A DNA stretch of 64,000 nucleotides, taken from the NCBI GenBank assembly GCA_030522415.1, contig CM060107.1, forward strand, positions 1,256,347 through 1,320,346, given 5' to 3'. How positions within the stretch are numbered: the first letter of the stretch is position 1; each line of letters begins with the position of its first letter. A program made the position numbers and the translations under genes. The notes beneath the pieces are model-generated. The model searched no databases, was not told where the DNA came from, and saw only the letters and a list, made by a program, of their open reading frames with translations. The DNA comes from Channallabes apus. Its lineage: Eukaryota; Chordata; Actinopteri; Siluriformes; Clariidae. Positions 45,501 to 59,100 of this stretch are shown in pieces.

Positions 45501-48500
45501 CAGAGAGTGGACACCTGGAGGACAAAAAAATAAAAAAATAAATTAAATATCAGTTTGACTGAGGTAACAATTAACATGACAATTTCTTTTACTGTGTGCA
45601 GTGAAATGTGTTTATTTTTTCATTACATCTTTTGTCAAACATTTTATTTGTGAAAGTTATATATCATGTATTTCTCTAATGGAGATCACCGCTACTGTCT
45701 GAAGTGATGTCCACCTCCACACCTCATGCTTTAGAGTGATGGACCATCATTGGCACGGATTGCGGACATATTTTTGATACATGAATATTTTTATATTGCT
45801 TATTTTATAATAAATCTTGTTTCGTGTAATTTGTAAATAATAAACCTGTGAATATATGTTCTAATCTAATATTTGATAGAGATTATGTGTGTGTGTGGGG
45901 GGGCATTTAAATGCATAACACAGAAGCATGTGTACAATATTAAGTAATAAAAATGATATGCAGCGTGAATTGACCCAACATGGCTTCCGCATGACTGAAT
46001 CAAAGGCAGAAAAAAAGTGACACAACAAGTAGGCTTAGTATTTTCTAAAGTTATGTGTTTTAGAAATATTCACCCTAAAATGAGATTCATGTGCAAAATA
46101 ATATACAGTATTTTACACTTTCAGCACTAATCCAGACTGTCAATCCAGACTGTCAGGAACAAACACACTACAGCGGACATTATCGGATAAAAGCTGATGT
46201 TTTTCCTTGAAGATTTTAATAAAGGCATTGCGTTTGGGTTTGTTTCTTTGTATCCACATATCATTGCTGCAGAAATGTCTGGAGGAAAAGTGCAGAATTT
46301 CACCTGCATTGGAAACGAAACTTATCATGACATTGTCGGAGCAGCAGAAGTGGCAAAACAGACAAGTGGACAAGTATCCACATAGAGACATGGCAGAAAC
46401 GGACTACAGCTCCCAATGGACACCTTCCATGTCACCTGAATTCTAAACACATCTGCAACCAATTACTGTACCTGGGTGCTTAAATAGGACCCAATAATGG
46501 AGGAACGTTGCGATGTATACACTCTGGACGTTACCAAGTCGTGTGTTTTTATGATTGCTTTTCAGTGTATGATCTGGTACTTAGGTTTTCGATTTTCTGA
46601 TTGCTCCATTTTATATGTTTTGCTGATCGATGACCTTTGTCTGTTTCTGTATTACGAGTACGAACTGCCTGTGCTTGTTTTATTATTGTATTAATAAATC
46701 TGTTTTTACTTACCTGCACTTGAGTCTTACTCTACGTTAATGAGTAGTTTTTTTTAGTCACTCTACACACTACTCATGACTGATTTATGATATTTTATAA
46801 ATGGAATCATTTTCATTGATACATTTTGATATTATATTTTCATTTTATTTAAAAAATTGACCAGTACCAGTGCTGATTCCTTTTATAATCAGTTTGGTTT
46901 TATTCAGATAGATGTGATTTTATAACCTAGTGAGTTAACATCACGCACATTAAATGCTAATTATCTTATCTGTAGGTGAAACATTTGACTCCAAAATATT
47001 TGCCAATTTAGATTTTTAACATGAGTGGAGTTTTCATTACCAGATACCATCAATCAGCTTAATGCAGATGGACCTTCTGTTAAACCAGTTGCACCACCAT
47101 CCCCCTTCACAACTGCATTCGCCAACTCATGAGCTTGGTCATTGGTTAAACCAGAGAAGTCAAGATACGTTTTGAATGGCAAACTTCCCTTCTTTGAATT
47201 CTTGAGCCAGTTCTCTATCATGTCTCTGAGGTGAATGGGAAGCCACCAAGCATATGGTAGATAGCATTGTTATTGGCAAAAAAAAAGAGGAATCAATCCT
47301 GCCAGAGATTCACAATACAGGTTAAAATCTCACTTTCTAAAGGACTACAGTAGATTAATGAAAGTGAAATGAAACTTCCATTATTAGGACAATTTCCCCA
47401 AATCGGAATTGTGGACTTTCTTTTCAGTTTCTTACACCAATCTTCAAAACCCAGATCAGTCTGATTTCGCTCAGTTTGTCCACTGATATAATAATCATAT
47501 GGTTCTCTCTGAAGCATATTCAGACAGCAGGACTGGATGCAGACAGGTACGACCCGCTTGTCCCTGAGGATGTCATTGTCAAATATTTAACATAATTAAC
47601 AAACACATTCTAGTTATGAATATGGAACTTTCAGTGGATAATTCTATAATTAAATACTCCTCTAAAACAACTTTTATTAATTTTTATTTTAAAAATTAGG
47701 TTTACTGTGATATTATTATGATTATATTTAGGCATGATTTCTGAAGCTGTCCTCACTGTTTCATTCTCACTCAACATTGACACAAAATAAAAAAATTCTA
47801 CCTAAAATGGTGGGCATCGTGAATTTTTTAGGTGGCTAATGGGCTTTTCTGAAAGAGGAGACTCTTAACACTAGAAGCGCCGAGCACCGGTCATTTGACC
47901 GCAATGGGGGGAAAAAATTCTTCACACTCGACAAATTCCAGGACCCTCCTTTCATGACTTTTCCTAGATCTGTGAGCTTAATCACCCTGCATGCTTAAAT
48001 TTTCAAAATTGCACCAGTAAAAACCAGTATAAAGCTATTTTGCTCTTATTTACGTGAAATTCCTGACAGCTGCTTGGGGGCATGGCGTTTCCTGCCGTCC
48101 CATCCAGGTTCGTTTGCCGCCCCCCACGTGACATGAAACAATGCCGCCCTGGGCGGCTTCCCAGTTCACCCATGCCTAAAACCGCCACTGATTATACTCA
48201 GAGTATCAAATCCAACTATGAAGAATGATTTAATTGGTACCATCTAACATTTTATTTTCAATTTTTATTTTATGGAGATCTGGCAACCCTTGTACAAGGA
48301 CGCTGAGACGCTGCTTTTTTCAGAGCTCCGCCAGACTGACCAATTTTTTAACTTTTTCGCCCCCTTACGAAGAGTGTACATAAAACGGATAAGTATTTTA
48401 TACTATCTTATTATATTTTTACTCGAAACGCGTGTTATATCGTTAAGTTTTAGTTGTCTTGCAGCACACCACTTTTAGCCGGCATTAGCATCGCTGGCCC

Positions 48501-51500
48501 GTTAACCCGGCTATCACAAGTTTGTTTACGCTTCTTCACACCGATTATTTCCATATTTAGACACCATGTCGGTTGTGATTCTGCCTCTGAGTGCAGGTGA
48601 GGAGACATTGGAGCTGCACTCGGTGGATTTGGAGCTGGAGGCCATGGAGAAGCTGATCCGCGAGCTACAGGTGAAGCTGGCCAGGCTACAGGAGCGGAAA
48701 GCCACGCTGGAATTGTCGCGGACCGACGCTCACCTGTCCCAGGTAAATTCTCGGCAAGAGAATTCTCCGACAACCTCAACCCCGCGTGTTTCTCTGCCCA
48801 GGTCCAACACACCAAGAACGCAGGCCGCCCAGGTTTCCTTCACCCTGGCGCCGGGATACCACGGAGCCTGGATACAGCAACAGCGGAAGGTGCGCGCCAA
48901 GCCCCGGGCAAGGACCTCCTCTCCCCCTCCGCCGCCACCCGACTTCGAGATCTCGACCCGAAACCGCTTCGCTCCTCTCCGCGAGACGGCACACGACACG
49001 CTGGTCATCGGAGACTCCATTGTTCATCACATGCGTGCTACCACGGCTAAAGGTAAGGCGTACACTCGCTGTTTACCTGGAACATGTGTTCATGATGTTG
49101 CTGCACAGGTGCCTGCTGCCCTGAGGAAGAACATTGGAGCTGTGGTTCTTAATGCCGGCACAAACGACACCAGGCTGAGGCAGACGGAGATCGTAAAGAA
49201 GGACATCAGGAGCCTGGTCGAGAAGGTCCGCAGCACATCACCCACGACAAGGATCGTCGTATCTGGACCGCTTCCCACATTTCAGTGAGGAATCGAGAAG
49301 TTCAGTAGATTATTTGCCTTTAATGAATGGCTACAATCTTGGTGTCGACAACAGAAATTACCCTTTGTTGATAACTGGAATGTTTTCTGGGAACGTCCTA
49401 GGCTCTACCACACTGATGGCCTGCACCCTAGCAGTGCTGGAGCAGTGGTCCTCTCTGACAACATCTCTACGAACTACGAACCATCTGACTGGCGGTAAGT
49501 CATACCGTAGATTCCAAACATATTAGCCACATCACAACTCACCATAGTGATAGATGCACACACATAGCTTGTCCTATAGAAATTGTGTCTGTTCCCTGAA
49601 TAGTGAGAAAAAAGAATAAATTTGTTAAATTTGCCCGAAACAATCTGATAACCATAAAACCAGAAAAAGGCCAAATAAGTAGTCAAAATCCACCTCTAAA
49701 GTTTGGACTTGTCAACATTAGATCCCTTGCGCCTAAAGCACTTATTGTTATTGAAATTATCTCAGATTATTGCCTTGACGTACTCTGTCTCCTAAAGAGA
49801 AACCTGGCTTAAACCAAATGAATATTTTGGTCTGAATGAGTCTACTCCGTCAGGATATTTCTATAAGCACGAGCACCGTCTAATTGGTCGCGGTGGTGGT
49901 GTCGCCACTATCTACAATGATGTACTCACTGTTACTCAGAAAATAAGGCCCAGGTTTAATTAATTTGAAGTGCTTATCATTAATGTTGCACTCAATGAAA
50001 TACGTACAGACCCCCGGGGCCATATGTCGATTTGCTTAAAGAATTTGGACATCTGGTATCAGACCTATTGGTTAACTCTGACAAAGTGTTGATAGTAGGA
50101 GCCTTTAACATTCTTGTAGATGATGCTAATGACGCTTTTGCACTCGCATTTTTGATTTTTCTAAATTCCTTTGGGGTTAAACAAAATATAATTGGAGCAA
50201 CTCACCGTTTTAATCATACGCTAGATTTAATTATATCTCATTGTATAGATGTCTCTAATATAGAGATCATACCTCAAAGTGATGATATCACAGATCACTC
50301 CCTCCTGATATATACTCTACCCGTAGAACAGATTAGCTGTGTCCCCCCACGTTATCAATCTGTTAGAAATATGAATCCCACTACTAAAGACAGATTCACA
50401 AGTAATCTGCCCAATTTGTACCAATTTCTTATTAGACCCCTAAATGCAGATGATCTAGATGAAGTGACTAGCAGCATGGGCACTATTTTTACCAGTACAT
50501 TAGACACTGTTGCTCCCATCAGATTAAAAACGTCAGAGATAAAACACTTGCACCGTGGTACAACAGACATACTCGCGCCCTAAAGAGAGCAACCCATAAC
50601 CTCGAGCGAAAATGGAGAAAAACTAAACTTGAAGTTTTTAGAATTGCGTATAAAGACAGTATGTGCAGCTACTGTATATACAGGCTCTAAAAACTGCTAG
50701 GACTGAGCATCTTAGCCAACTGATAGCAAGAAACCAAAACAATCCCAGGTTCTTATGTAGTACAGAGGCTCGCCTAACAAAACCTAAGATGCCCGCAGAG
50801 AGTATCCCATCACAGTTTAGAAGTGAAGACTTTATGGACTTCTTTAATGAAAAAATCAATAATATCAGGAAGAAAATAACGGAGGTTCAACCTCTAATAG
50901 TATCTGACGATCCAGTTCAGCCTATAGCTTCACATTTAGATTTTCAGTGCTTGACAGGTATAGGACAGGAAGACCTGTATAAACTTATCACCTCAGCTAA
51001 ATCAACAACGTGCCTGTTAGACCCAATCCCAACCTGATTTTTAAAAGAAGTGATGCTTACGGTTGGAAACATTATTAATTATTAATTCTAAACATTATTA
51101 ATTCTTCATTATATCTAGGTCACGTCCCTAAACCTTTCAAGTTAGCAGTTATTTAGCCGCTTCTTAAAAAATCTAATTTGGACGCGAATGAAATAACAAA
51201 TTACAGACCAATTTCAAACCTTCCGTTAATATCAAAAATACTAGAAAAAGTAGTATCAGCTCAAATATGCACATTCTTGTAGGATAACAACATCCTTGAA
51301 GAATTTCAGTCAGGTTTCAGGCCCCATCATAGCACAGAAACTGCACTAGTTAAGATTACAAACGACTTGTTTTTACCTTCAGACCAAGGCTGCATCTCAT
51401 TGCTAGTCCTGCTCGATCTTAGTGCTGCATTTGACAGTGTAGATCATAATATTCTCATAGATCGCTTACAAAATCATATAGGTATCCAGGGACAGGCATT

Positions 51501-53126
51501 AAAATGGCTTAGATCATACCTGTCTGATCGATACCATTTTGTAGATCTGAATGGAGAACCGTCTGGTGTAATGCCAGTGAAATATGGGGTCCCACAAGGG
51601 TCAGTTTTAGGACCTCTGCTGTTCTCAATATACATGCTTCCCTTGGGTAACATCATTAGAAGACATGGGATTAGTTTCCATTGTTATGCTAATGATACCC
51701 AATTATATATCTCAACAAAACCAGACAAAAAACCTAAGTTCCAGTGTCCAGGACATAAAAGATTGGATGAACAATAACGTTCTTTTATTAAATTCAGATA
51801 AGACAGAGATATTACTTATTGGCCCAAAAACCAGCACACAACAGCTTTCACAATTCAGCCTGCGCTTAGAAGGATGTACTGTTACTACCAGCTCAGCAGT
51901 AAAAGACCTGGGCGTAATATTAGACAGTAACTTGTCTTTTGAAAATCACATTTCAAATATCACAAAAACAGCCTTTTTCCATCTTAGAAATATTGCTAAA
52001 CTTAGGAACATCTTATCCGTATCTGATGCAGAAAAGCTAGTTCATGCATTCATGACCTCCAGACTGGACTATTGTAATGCATTGCTAGGCGGTTGTCCTG
52101 CATCCTCAATAAACAAGCTTCAGTTAGTCCAAAATGCAGCCGCCAGGGTTCTCACTAGATCCAGAAAATATGATCATATAACCCCAATATTATCATCCCT
52201 GATAATATTATCATCCCGGCTACCTGTTCAGTTTAGAATAAACTACAAAATAGTATTACTTACATACAAGGCCTTAAATGGTTTAGCTCCCACATACCTA
52301 ACCAGTCTTCTGATACGCTACAATCCACCACGCGCCTTAAGATCACAAAGCTCCGGACTTCTGGTAGTTCCCAGAATTTCAAAATCTACAAAAGGGGTTA
52401 GGGCATTTTCATATTTAGCTCCAAAGCTTTGGAATAGCCTTCCAGACAGTGTTCGGGGAGCAGACACGGTTTCCCAGTTCAAAAGTAGACTCAAGACGCA
52501 TCTTTTTAATCTGGCATACACATAACTCATCCCATAATCTCATACTCCAGTACACCTATCCCGAATGGCAATTACGCTAATTCTCCCCATCTGTTCTGTA
52601 TTTCTCTACCCATCCCGAGGCATCGGGAGATTTTGCCAGCTTCAGTAGACAAAGGCCGACCCTGCGAGGTTCCTGAGGCATCCAGAGAAGGACCAGCTCC
52701 AGCTGGATTCAGCTTCATGATGGTTGGAGCTACACATGCTGCTCCTGTGCTTCCAGTGATCCAGACCTCATCTGCCCTCTGCACCTACTGACTCGTCCCT
52801 ATGCTGAACTGGTCTTCATGTCAATTTAAATAATTTCTGTCATATTGAATTTTCACCTGCACAACACACAAGATGTTATATCATTTCTATCTGTTATCAC
52901 CCAAATGAGGATGGGTTCCCTGTTGAGTCTGGTTCCTCTCAAGGTTTCTTCCCATCTCAGGGAGTTTTTCCTTGCCACCGTCGCCGTCACCCTTGGCTTG
53001 CTCATCAGAGAGATTTCATTCATTCGTCTCATTATTATCTACACATTTTTCTCACACATACACACTTCCAATTATTTTCTTTTCTAAAATTATTATTATT
53101 ATTATTATTATTATTATTTATTTTTT

Positions 53127-53187
<61 letters not shown>

Positions 53188-56100
53188 TTTTTTTTGTAAA
53201 TTTTCTTTCATTTTTGTGAAGCTGTTTTGAGACAATGACCATTGTTAAAAGCGCTATATAAATAAAATTTAATTGAATTAAAGCTTTATATCCTCAGGAG
53301 GGGTCATTAAATTTTTTTAGCGATAATTTCACGGAAGCGAGTTCAGAACTAATCTAAAGCACTGTCACACTAAAAAAAACATCCGAGAAGATCAGAAGCT
53401 TCAAACAGAATGAACGAAGTAATGAATTTTCTCAAAACGTTATAAAAATAAGTAGAGACTTAGGGACTCCCATTAGAGACTCTGTAGTAGGTTTTCTCAG
53501 TTGAATATGAAAGAAAATACCGCTGATTATCAACGAGGGAATGAATGGCGCATTGCCCAAGTGCAAGTTAATCTTGAAGCTAAACTATTTGCTTTGGGTG
53601 AAAGCGCCATCTAGCGATCATTGTGTGTCAGTGACAGCTTCCCATTCAAAACGATAGGTGGTCAAATGACCGGTGAACCGCGTTATAAGTAGGTCACACT
53701 GGCGCGGCGCTTCTAGTGTTAAGCTACATTCATGCCAAATTTGGTGCTTGTACCAGAAACTGAATGATCGTTTGGTTAACCTGCCCCGCTATACTACTTA
53801 CAGTACATAGAACATGAACTTATGAACATACTTGGTCTTAGAATGATGAAATTCAAGAGCCTCAGTAACAGTGCAAGTGGGAATTTACAGTGGTGTGAAA
53901 AACTATTTGCCCCCTCCTGATTTCTTATTCTTTTGCATGTTTGTCACACAAAATGTTTCTGATCATCAAACACATTTAACTATTAGTCAAAGATAACACA
54001 AGTAAACACAAAATGCTGTTTTTAAATGAGGGGTTTTATTACTTAGGGAGAAAAAAAATCCAAACCTACATGGCCCTGTGTGAAAAAGTAATTGCCCCCT
54101 GAACCTAATAACTGGTTGGGCCACCCTTAGCAGCAATAACTGCAATCAAGCGTTTGCGATAACTTGCAACGAGTCTTTTACAGCGCTCTGGAGGAATTTT
54201 GGCCCACTCATCTTTGCAGAATTGTTGTAATTCAGTTTTATTTGAGGGTTTTCTAGCATGAACCACCTTTTTAAGTTCATGCCACAACATCTCAATAGGA
54301 TTCAGGTCAGGACTTTGACTAGGCCACTCCAAAGTCTTCATTTTGTTTTTCTTCAGCCATTCAGAGGTGGATTTGCTGGTGTATTTTGGGTCATTGTCCT
54401 GCTGCAGCACCCAAGATCGCTTCAGCTTGAGTTGACGAACAGATGGCCGGACATTCTCCTTCAGGATTTTTTGGTAGACAGTAGAATTCATGGTTCCATC
54501 TATCACAGCAAGCCTTCCAGGTCCTGAAGCAGCAAAACAACCCCAGACCATCACACTACCACCACCATATTTTACTGTTGGTATGATGTTCTTTTTCTGA
54601 AATGCTGTGTTACTTTTACGCCAGATGTAACGGGACACGCACCTTCCAAAAAGTTCAACTTTTGTCTCGTCGGTCCACAAGGTATTTTCCCAAAAAGTCT
54701 TGCCAATCATTGAGATGTTTTTTTAGCAAAATTGAGACGAGCCTTAATGTTCTTTTTGCTTAAAAGTGGTTTGCGCCTTGGAAATCTGCCATGCAGGCCG
54801 TTTTTGCCCAGTCTCTTTCTTATGGTGGAGTTTGAACACTGACCTTCATTGAGGCAAGTGAGGCCTGCAGTTCTTTAGATGTTGTCATGGGGTCTTTTGT
54901 GGCATCTCGGATGAGTTGTCTCTGCGCTCTTGGGGTAATTTTGGTCGGCCGGCCACTCCTGGGAAGGTTCACCACTGTTCCATGTTTTTGCCATTTGTGG
55001 ATAATGGCTCTCACTGTGGTTCGCTGGAGTCCCAAAGCTTTAGAAATGGCTTTTTACAGGGGGTGCACAAGCAGTATGCGACTTCTACCGTCACGGCCTA
55101 CGGCGATAGCATTCGGGTTTGTGCGTTTGCTGGCTTTTACCGCTGAGTGGCGCTATATAACTATAGACTGACGCCTCATGCATCAGTTCGTTCTCTCCAG
55201 GCTTAATGAGGCGCAGGTCGTCCACAGCTGCACGTCGTTGCAGATAAAATAAAGTGAAAAATTGTAATTAAACGAATTCATAATCACAGTAGTAACATTA
55301 CAGTACAAATTTATAATTAAAATTAAATTCAGTTTTTTTAGGATCGAATTTAAGCAACGTAAATGTTAACACACAGCCTTTTTATTATGTGTAATTAGAA
55401 AAGCTACACATGTAGGGTCTTGTCATCTTATATTTTGTGTTCTTTAAATTTGTAGCTTTTATAAGACTCTACTTTTATTTAGGTGCACTCACAATGACGA
55501 AAAAACTTTATGATTTTGTTAAATAAATAAAGTAAACGGGGTTCTGTATTGATTTTGGTGAACTTGAGCGCGTCAGAAAATTAACCCAAACTCTGTGTAT
55601 ACTCGCCTCACAGACGTGAAAAATATATACTTATAGAAAGAGAAATATCTGCTTTAATATAAACTAATGAAAAAAAATTATTAGATTATGTAATTCATAT
55701 GAGAAGTGAATTATAGGCGCGCTCCCTGCTGCGGAGACGACGAGATGACATGATCAGCACAGCCGAAACCAAAGGAATCATTAATTTATCAATGAATTAT
55801 TAAAATGGTCAGAGTGAGTTTCCTGGCTGTTTTAACAGATATTTGAAGTAGATAACAGTAGGCCACATTTATAAAAGCATTTTTATTTATATAAAACTAT
55901 AAAAAAAATAATCCTGCATTTATTTTTAGGTGTGCCCGCTGCCACAGTTCTTCAGTAACAAACCTATAAAACATGTACATCTGTATGAATAAATTGTTTA
56001 AATGTGATCAATGATTTATGTAAATGACTCAGTTTAGATGTAAGTAAATGCTCCTTGCTAGGGACACGCGAATGACGATTTGGTCTGCTGTCTGGAGGCT

Positions 56101-59100
56101 CGCCCGTGAGAGGTAAAGTTAGTACTGTATATCATGACTGAAATACAGCGGCTCACATCGGCGTGCGTTTCTATCATCGCTGCATAGACAGCGCTTATTT
56201 AACACATATAATATGTGTTTGCTGTATTTCTGGGAAAAGAGAAATCTAATCTCTTATATCGGCGCACGCGTTCATCTGACTTTAGATCAATACTCAGCAA
56301 AGTTAAAGAGCGCAAAAGCGCTGCGGGATCACGCAAACATTTAACGTACATTGACTAAAAGGGTTATTCACAACCACGTTTCAGCCATTCACACACATGC
56401 ATTGTGCTGTTGTTTGTACACACTTTCAGTTTTCCCCTTCTACTCTCCTCTTTCATCAAAAATGCTCCCGATATGAGCCGACACGAGCAGATTTGTTTCA
56501 GTCAGAATATTTATCAATCATGAAGAGAGGCGACATATACTTGCTGATTAAACACTGCATTTTTAAAGTGAAAGCGCGCGATGTGAGCAGCTTTAATTAT
56601 TGATAATCTGGCCATCTTCCTCGCCGGCGGCCGCGGGGTTCTTCTTCGTGAAGAAGAAAGGGGGCGAACTTCGTCTGTGTCGACTATCGGGGGCTAAATA
56701 AGATCACCATCAGGAACCGTCACCCGCTGCCTCTTACCAACTCAGCCCTGGACGCCCTCTCTGGCGCCACCGTGTTCACAAAGTTGGACCTCCGGAGCGA
56801 CTACAACTTGGTGCGCATCAGAGAGGGTGATGAGTGGAAGACGGCTTTCATCACCCCCACCGGACATTACGAGAGCCTGGTCATTCCCTTTGGACTCTGC
56901 AACGCACCCTCGGCCTTCCAACAATTCATTAACGATGTTCTCAGAGACATGCTAGGCCGATGGGTGTTCGTATATCTAGATGACATCCTGATCTACTCAC
57001 ACACCACCGGAGAGCACACCAGACACGTTAGGGCTGTTCTGAAGAGATTGCTCGCCCACCAGCTGTACTGTAAGCTGGAAAAGTGTGCTTTTCACGAGCA
57101 CTCCACCACGTTCCTGGGTTTTGTCATCTCGCCCCAGGGTGTGGCCATGGACCCGCAGAAGCTGGACGTTGTACGTCACTGGCCCCTACCCAGGACACTA
57201 AAGCAGCTCCAACGCTTTCTTGGGTTTGCGAACTTTTATCGTCGCTTTATCCGGGGCTAAAGTACAGTTGCACCACTCACTGCATTGACCAGGCTCTCAA
57301 CCCATTCCTTCCAACTCAACCCAACCGCCATCTCAGCCTTCCACAAACACTGCCACCTATTCACCACCGCACCCATTCTCCTCCATCCGGATGCCAGCCA
57401 ACCATTCGTTGTGGAGGTGGACGCGTCGGAAGTGGGCGCCGGCGCTGTTCTCTCCCAGCAAGGTCCAGACCAGAAGCTACACCCATGTGGCTTCTACTCC
57501 AAAAAATTTAACCCCACTCAGCAGCGATACGGAGTAGGGGACCATGAACTGTTGGGCATAAAGTGGGCTTTGGAGGAATGGCGTCACTGGCTCCAGGGTT
57601 CCAGTGAGCCATTCATCGTCTGGACGGATCACCAGAACCTACTCACCATCCGCAACCTCAAGCAACTGAACCCACGACAGGCACGGTGGGCCCTGTTCTT
57701 CGAACAGTACGATTTCCATCTTTTGTACCGCCCGGGGTCAAAGAACACCAAGGCCGACGCCCTCTCCCGTCAGTATGAGCGAGAGGCGCCCCGGGCGGAG
57801 CCCGTGCCTGTCCTTCCACCCACCCGGATCATCGCACCCCTGCACTGGGATATGGAAACGAGGGTCCGCCAGGCACTGGCCAGCGAACCTGCACCGGCAG
57901 GCGTGCCGCCCGGACGGCTCTATGTTCCCACTGAACTCAGGCCCGAAGTTCTCCAGTGGGGCCATTCTTCACCCGTCGCGGGACACCAGGGAACCTGAAG
58001 AACCCTCACCTTCGTGGGACGGGCCTTCTGGTGGCCCTCGATGAGGAGGGAGGTCACCGAGTTCGTCCGGGCGTGCCCAGTGTGCGCCAGGGCAAAAGAC
58101 TCCAACTGACCAACACCGGGGGAGCTTCAACCACTCCCAGTTCCCCGTCGGCCCTGGTCGCACATTGCCCTCAACTTCATAACGGGCCTGAAAAGACGTC
58201 ATCCTCACCATCGTTGACCGCTTCTCCAAGGCAGTGCACCTGGTGGCCCTTGCCGGACTCCCGTCAGCTAAAGACACAGCCGAGCTGATATTGGAGCACG
58301 TAGTCCGATTGCATGGGTTCCCAAAGGACATCGTCTCGGACAGAGGTCCCCAGTTCACCGCCCGGTTCTGGAAGGCCTTCTGCCGTCTGATCAATTCGTC
58401 CTGCAGTCTGTCTTCTGGTTACCACCCCCAGACGAATGGTCAGACGGAGCGAACCAACCAACAGCTGGAGCGTTACCTGAGGTGTTTTGTGTCGGATCGT
58501 CAACGCTCCTGGGCCCGCTGCCTCAAATGGGCTGAGTTGTCTCACAACCTCCACGTGTCCTCAGCCACCAACCTGAGCCCATTTGAAGTATGCCATGGTT
58601 TCCAAACTCCAATGTTCACCCACCAAGAACCGGAGGTTGACGTACCATCGGCCCAACAGTTGGTTCGCCGGTGCCGGCGGCTATGGCACAAAGCCAACCT
58701 TGCCATACGACGCACCAACACCAGCTATGTGACCCAACACCGCCGCCGGCACCCTCCGGGACGGTTGTACCACGTAGGTGACAAGGTGACAAGGTATGAC
58801 TGTCCACCAAAAATCTCCACCTGCACACAGAGTCACGAAAACTGTCACCAAGATTCATTGGACCCTACCGCATCACCCACAGGATCAATCCTGTCACCTA
58901 ACGGCTCCAGCTGCCTGCGGCGCTCCGGATCCACACCTCCCAGCTAAAACCGTTCATCACCTCACCCATGATTCCACCCACCCCCCCTGCTCCTCCCCCC
59001 TGTATCATTGACGGTGGTCCCGCTTACACCTTGCGACGGATCCTCGACTCGCGCCCTCGGGGCAGGGGCACCCAGTATCTGGTCGACTGGGAGGGCTACA

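Larger units (their letters stand above)
48250..53281 (+). mobile_element. near full-length L2-clade LINE, inactivated
   Basis: Order is as expected for L2: 5' UTR, ORF1 with coiled coil and esterase-like domain, endonuclease, reverse transcriptase, 3' UTR and tail gctgttttgagacaatgacc ending aataaaatttaattgaatta. Several frameshifts and stops interrupt it. Simple repeats (ATT, AT, T) fill 53088-53196 in the 3' UTR. The 5' boundary is approximate. Confidence 0.85.
47869..53718. mobile_element. piggyBac-type element split by an L2 LINE
   Basis: TTAA flanks at 47865-47868 and 53719-53722. Ends read CACTAGAAGCGCCGAGCACC and, reverse-complemented from the right, CACTAGAAGCGCCGCGCC, both followed inside by ACCGGTCATTTGACC. 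The two ends are 5.85 kb apart because an L2 LINE lies between about 48250 and 53281. Removing it leaves roughly 0.8 kb of piggyBac DNA with no visible transposase. Confidence 0.75.
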
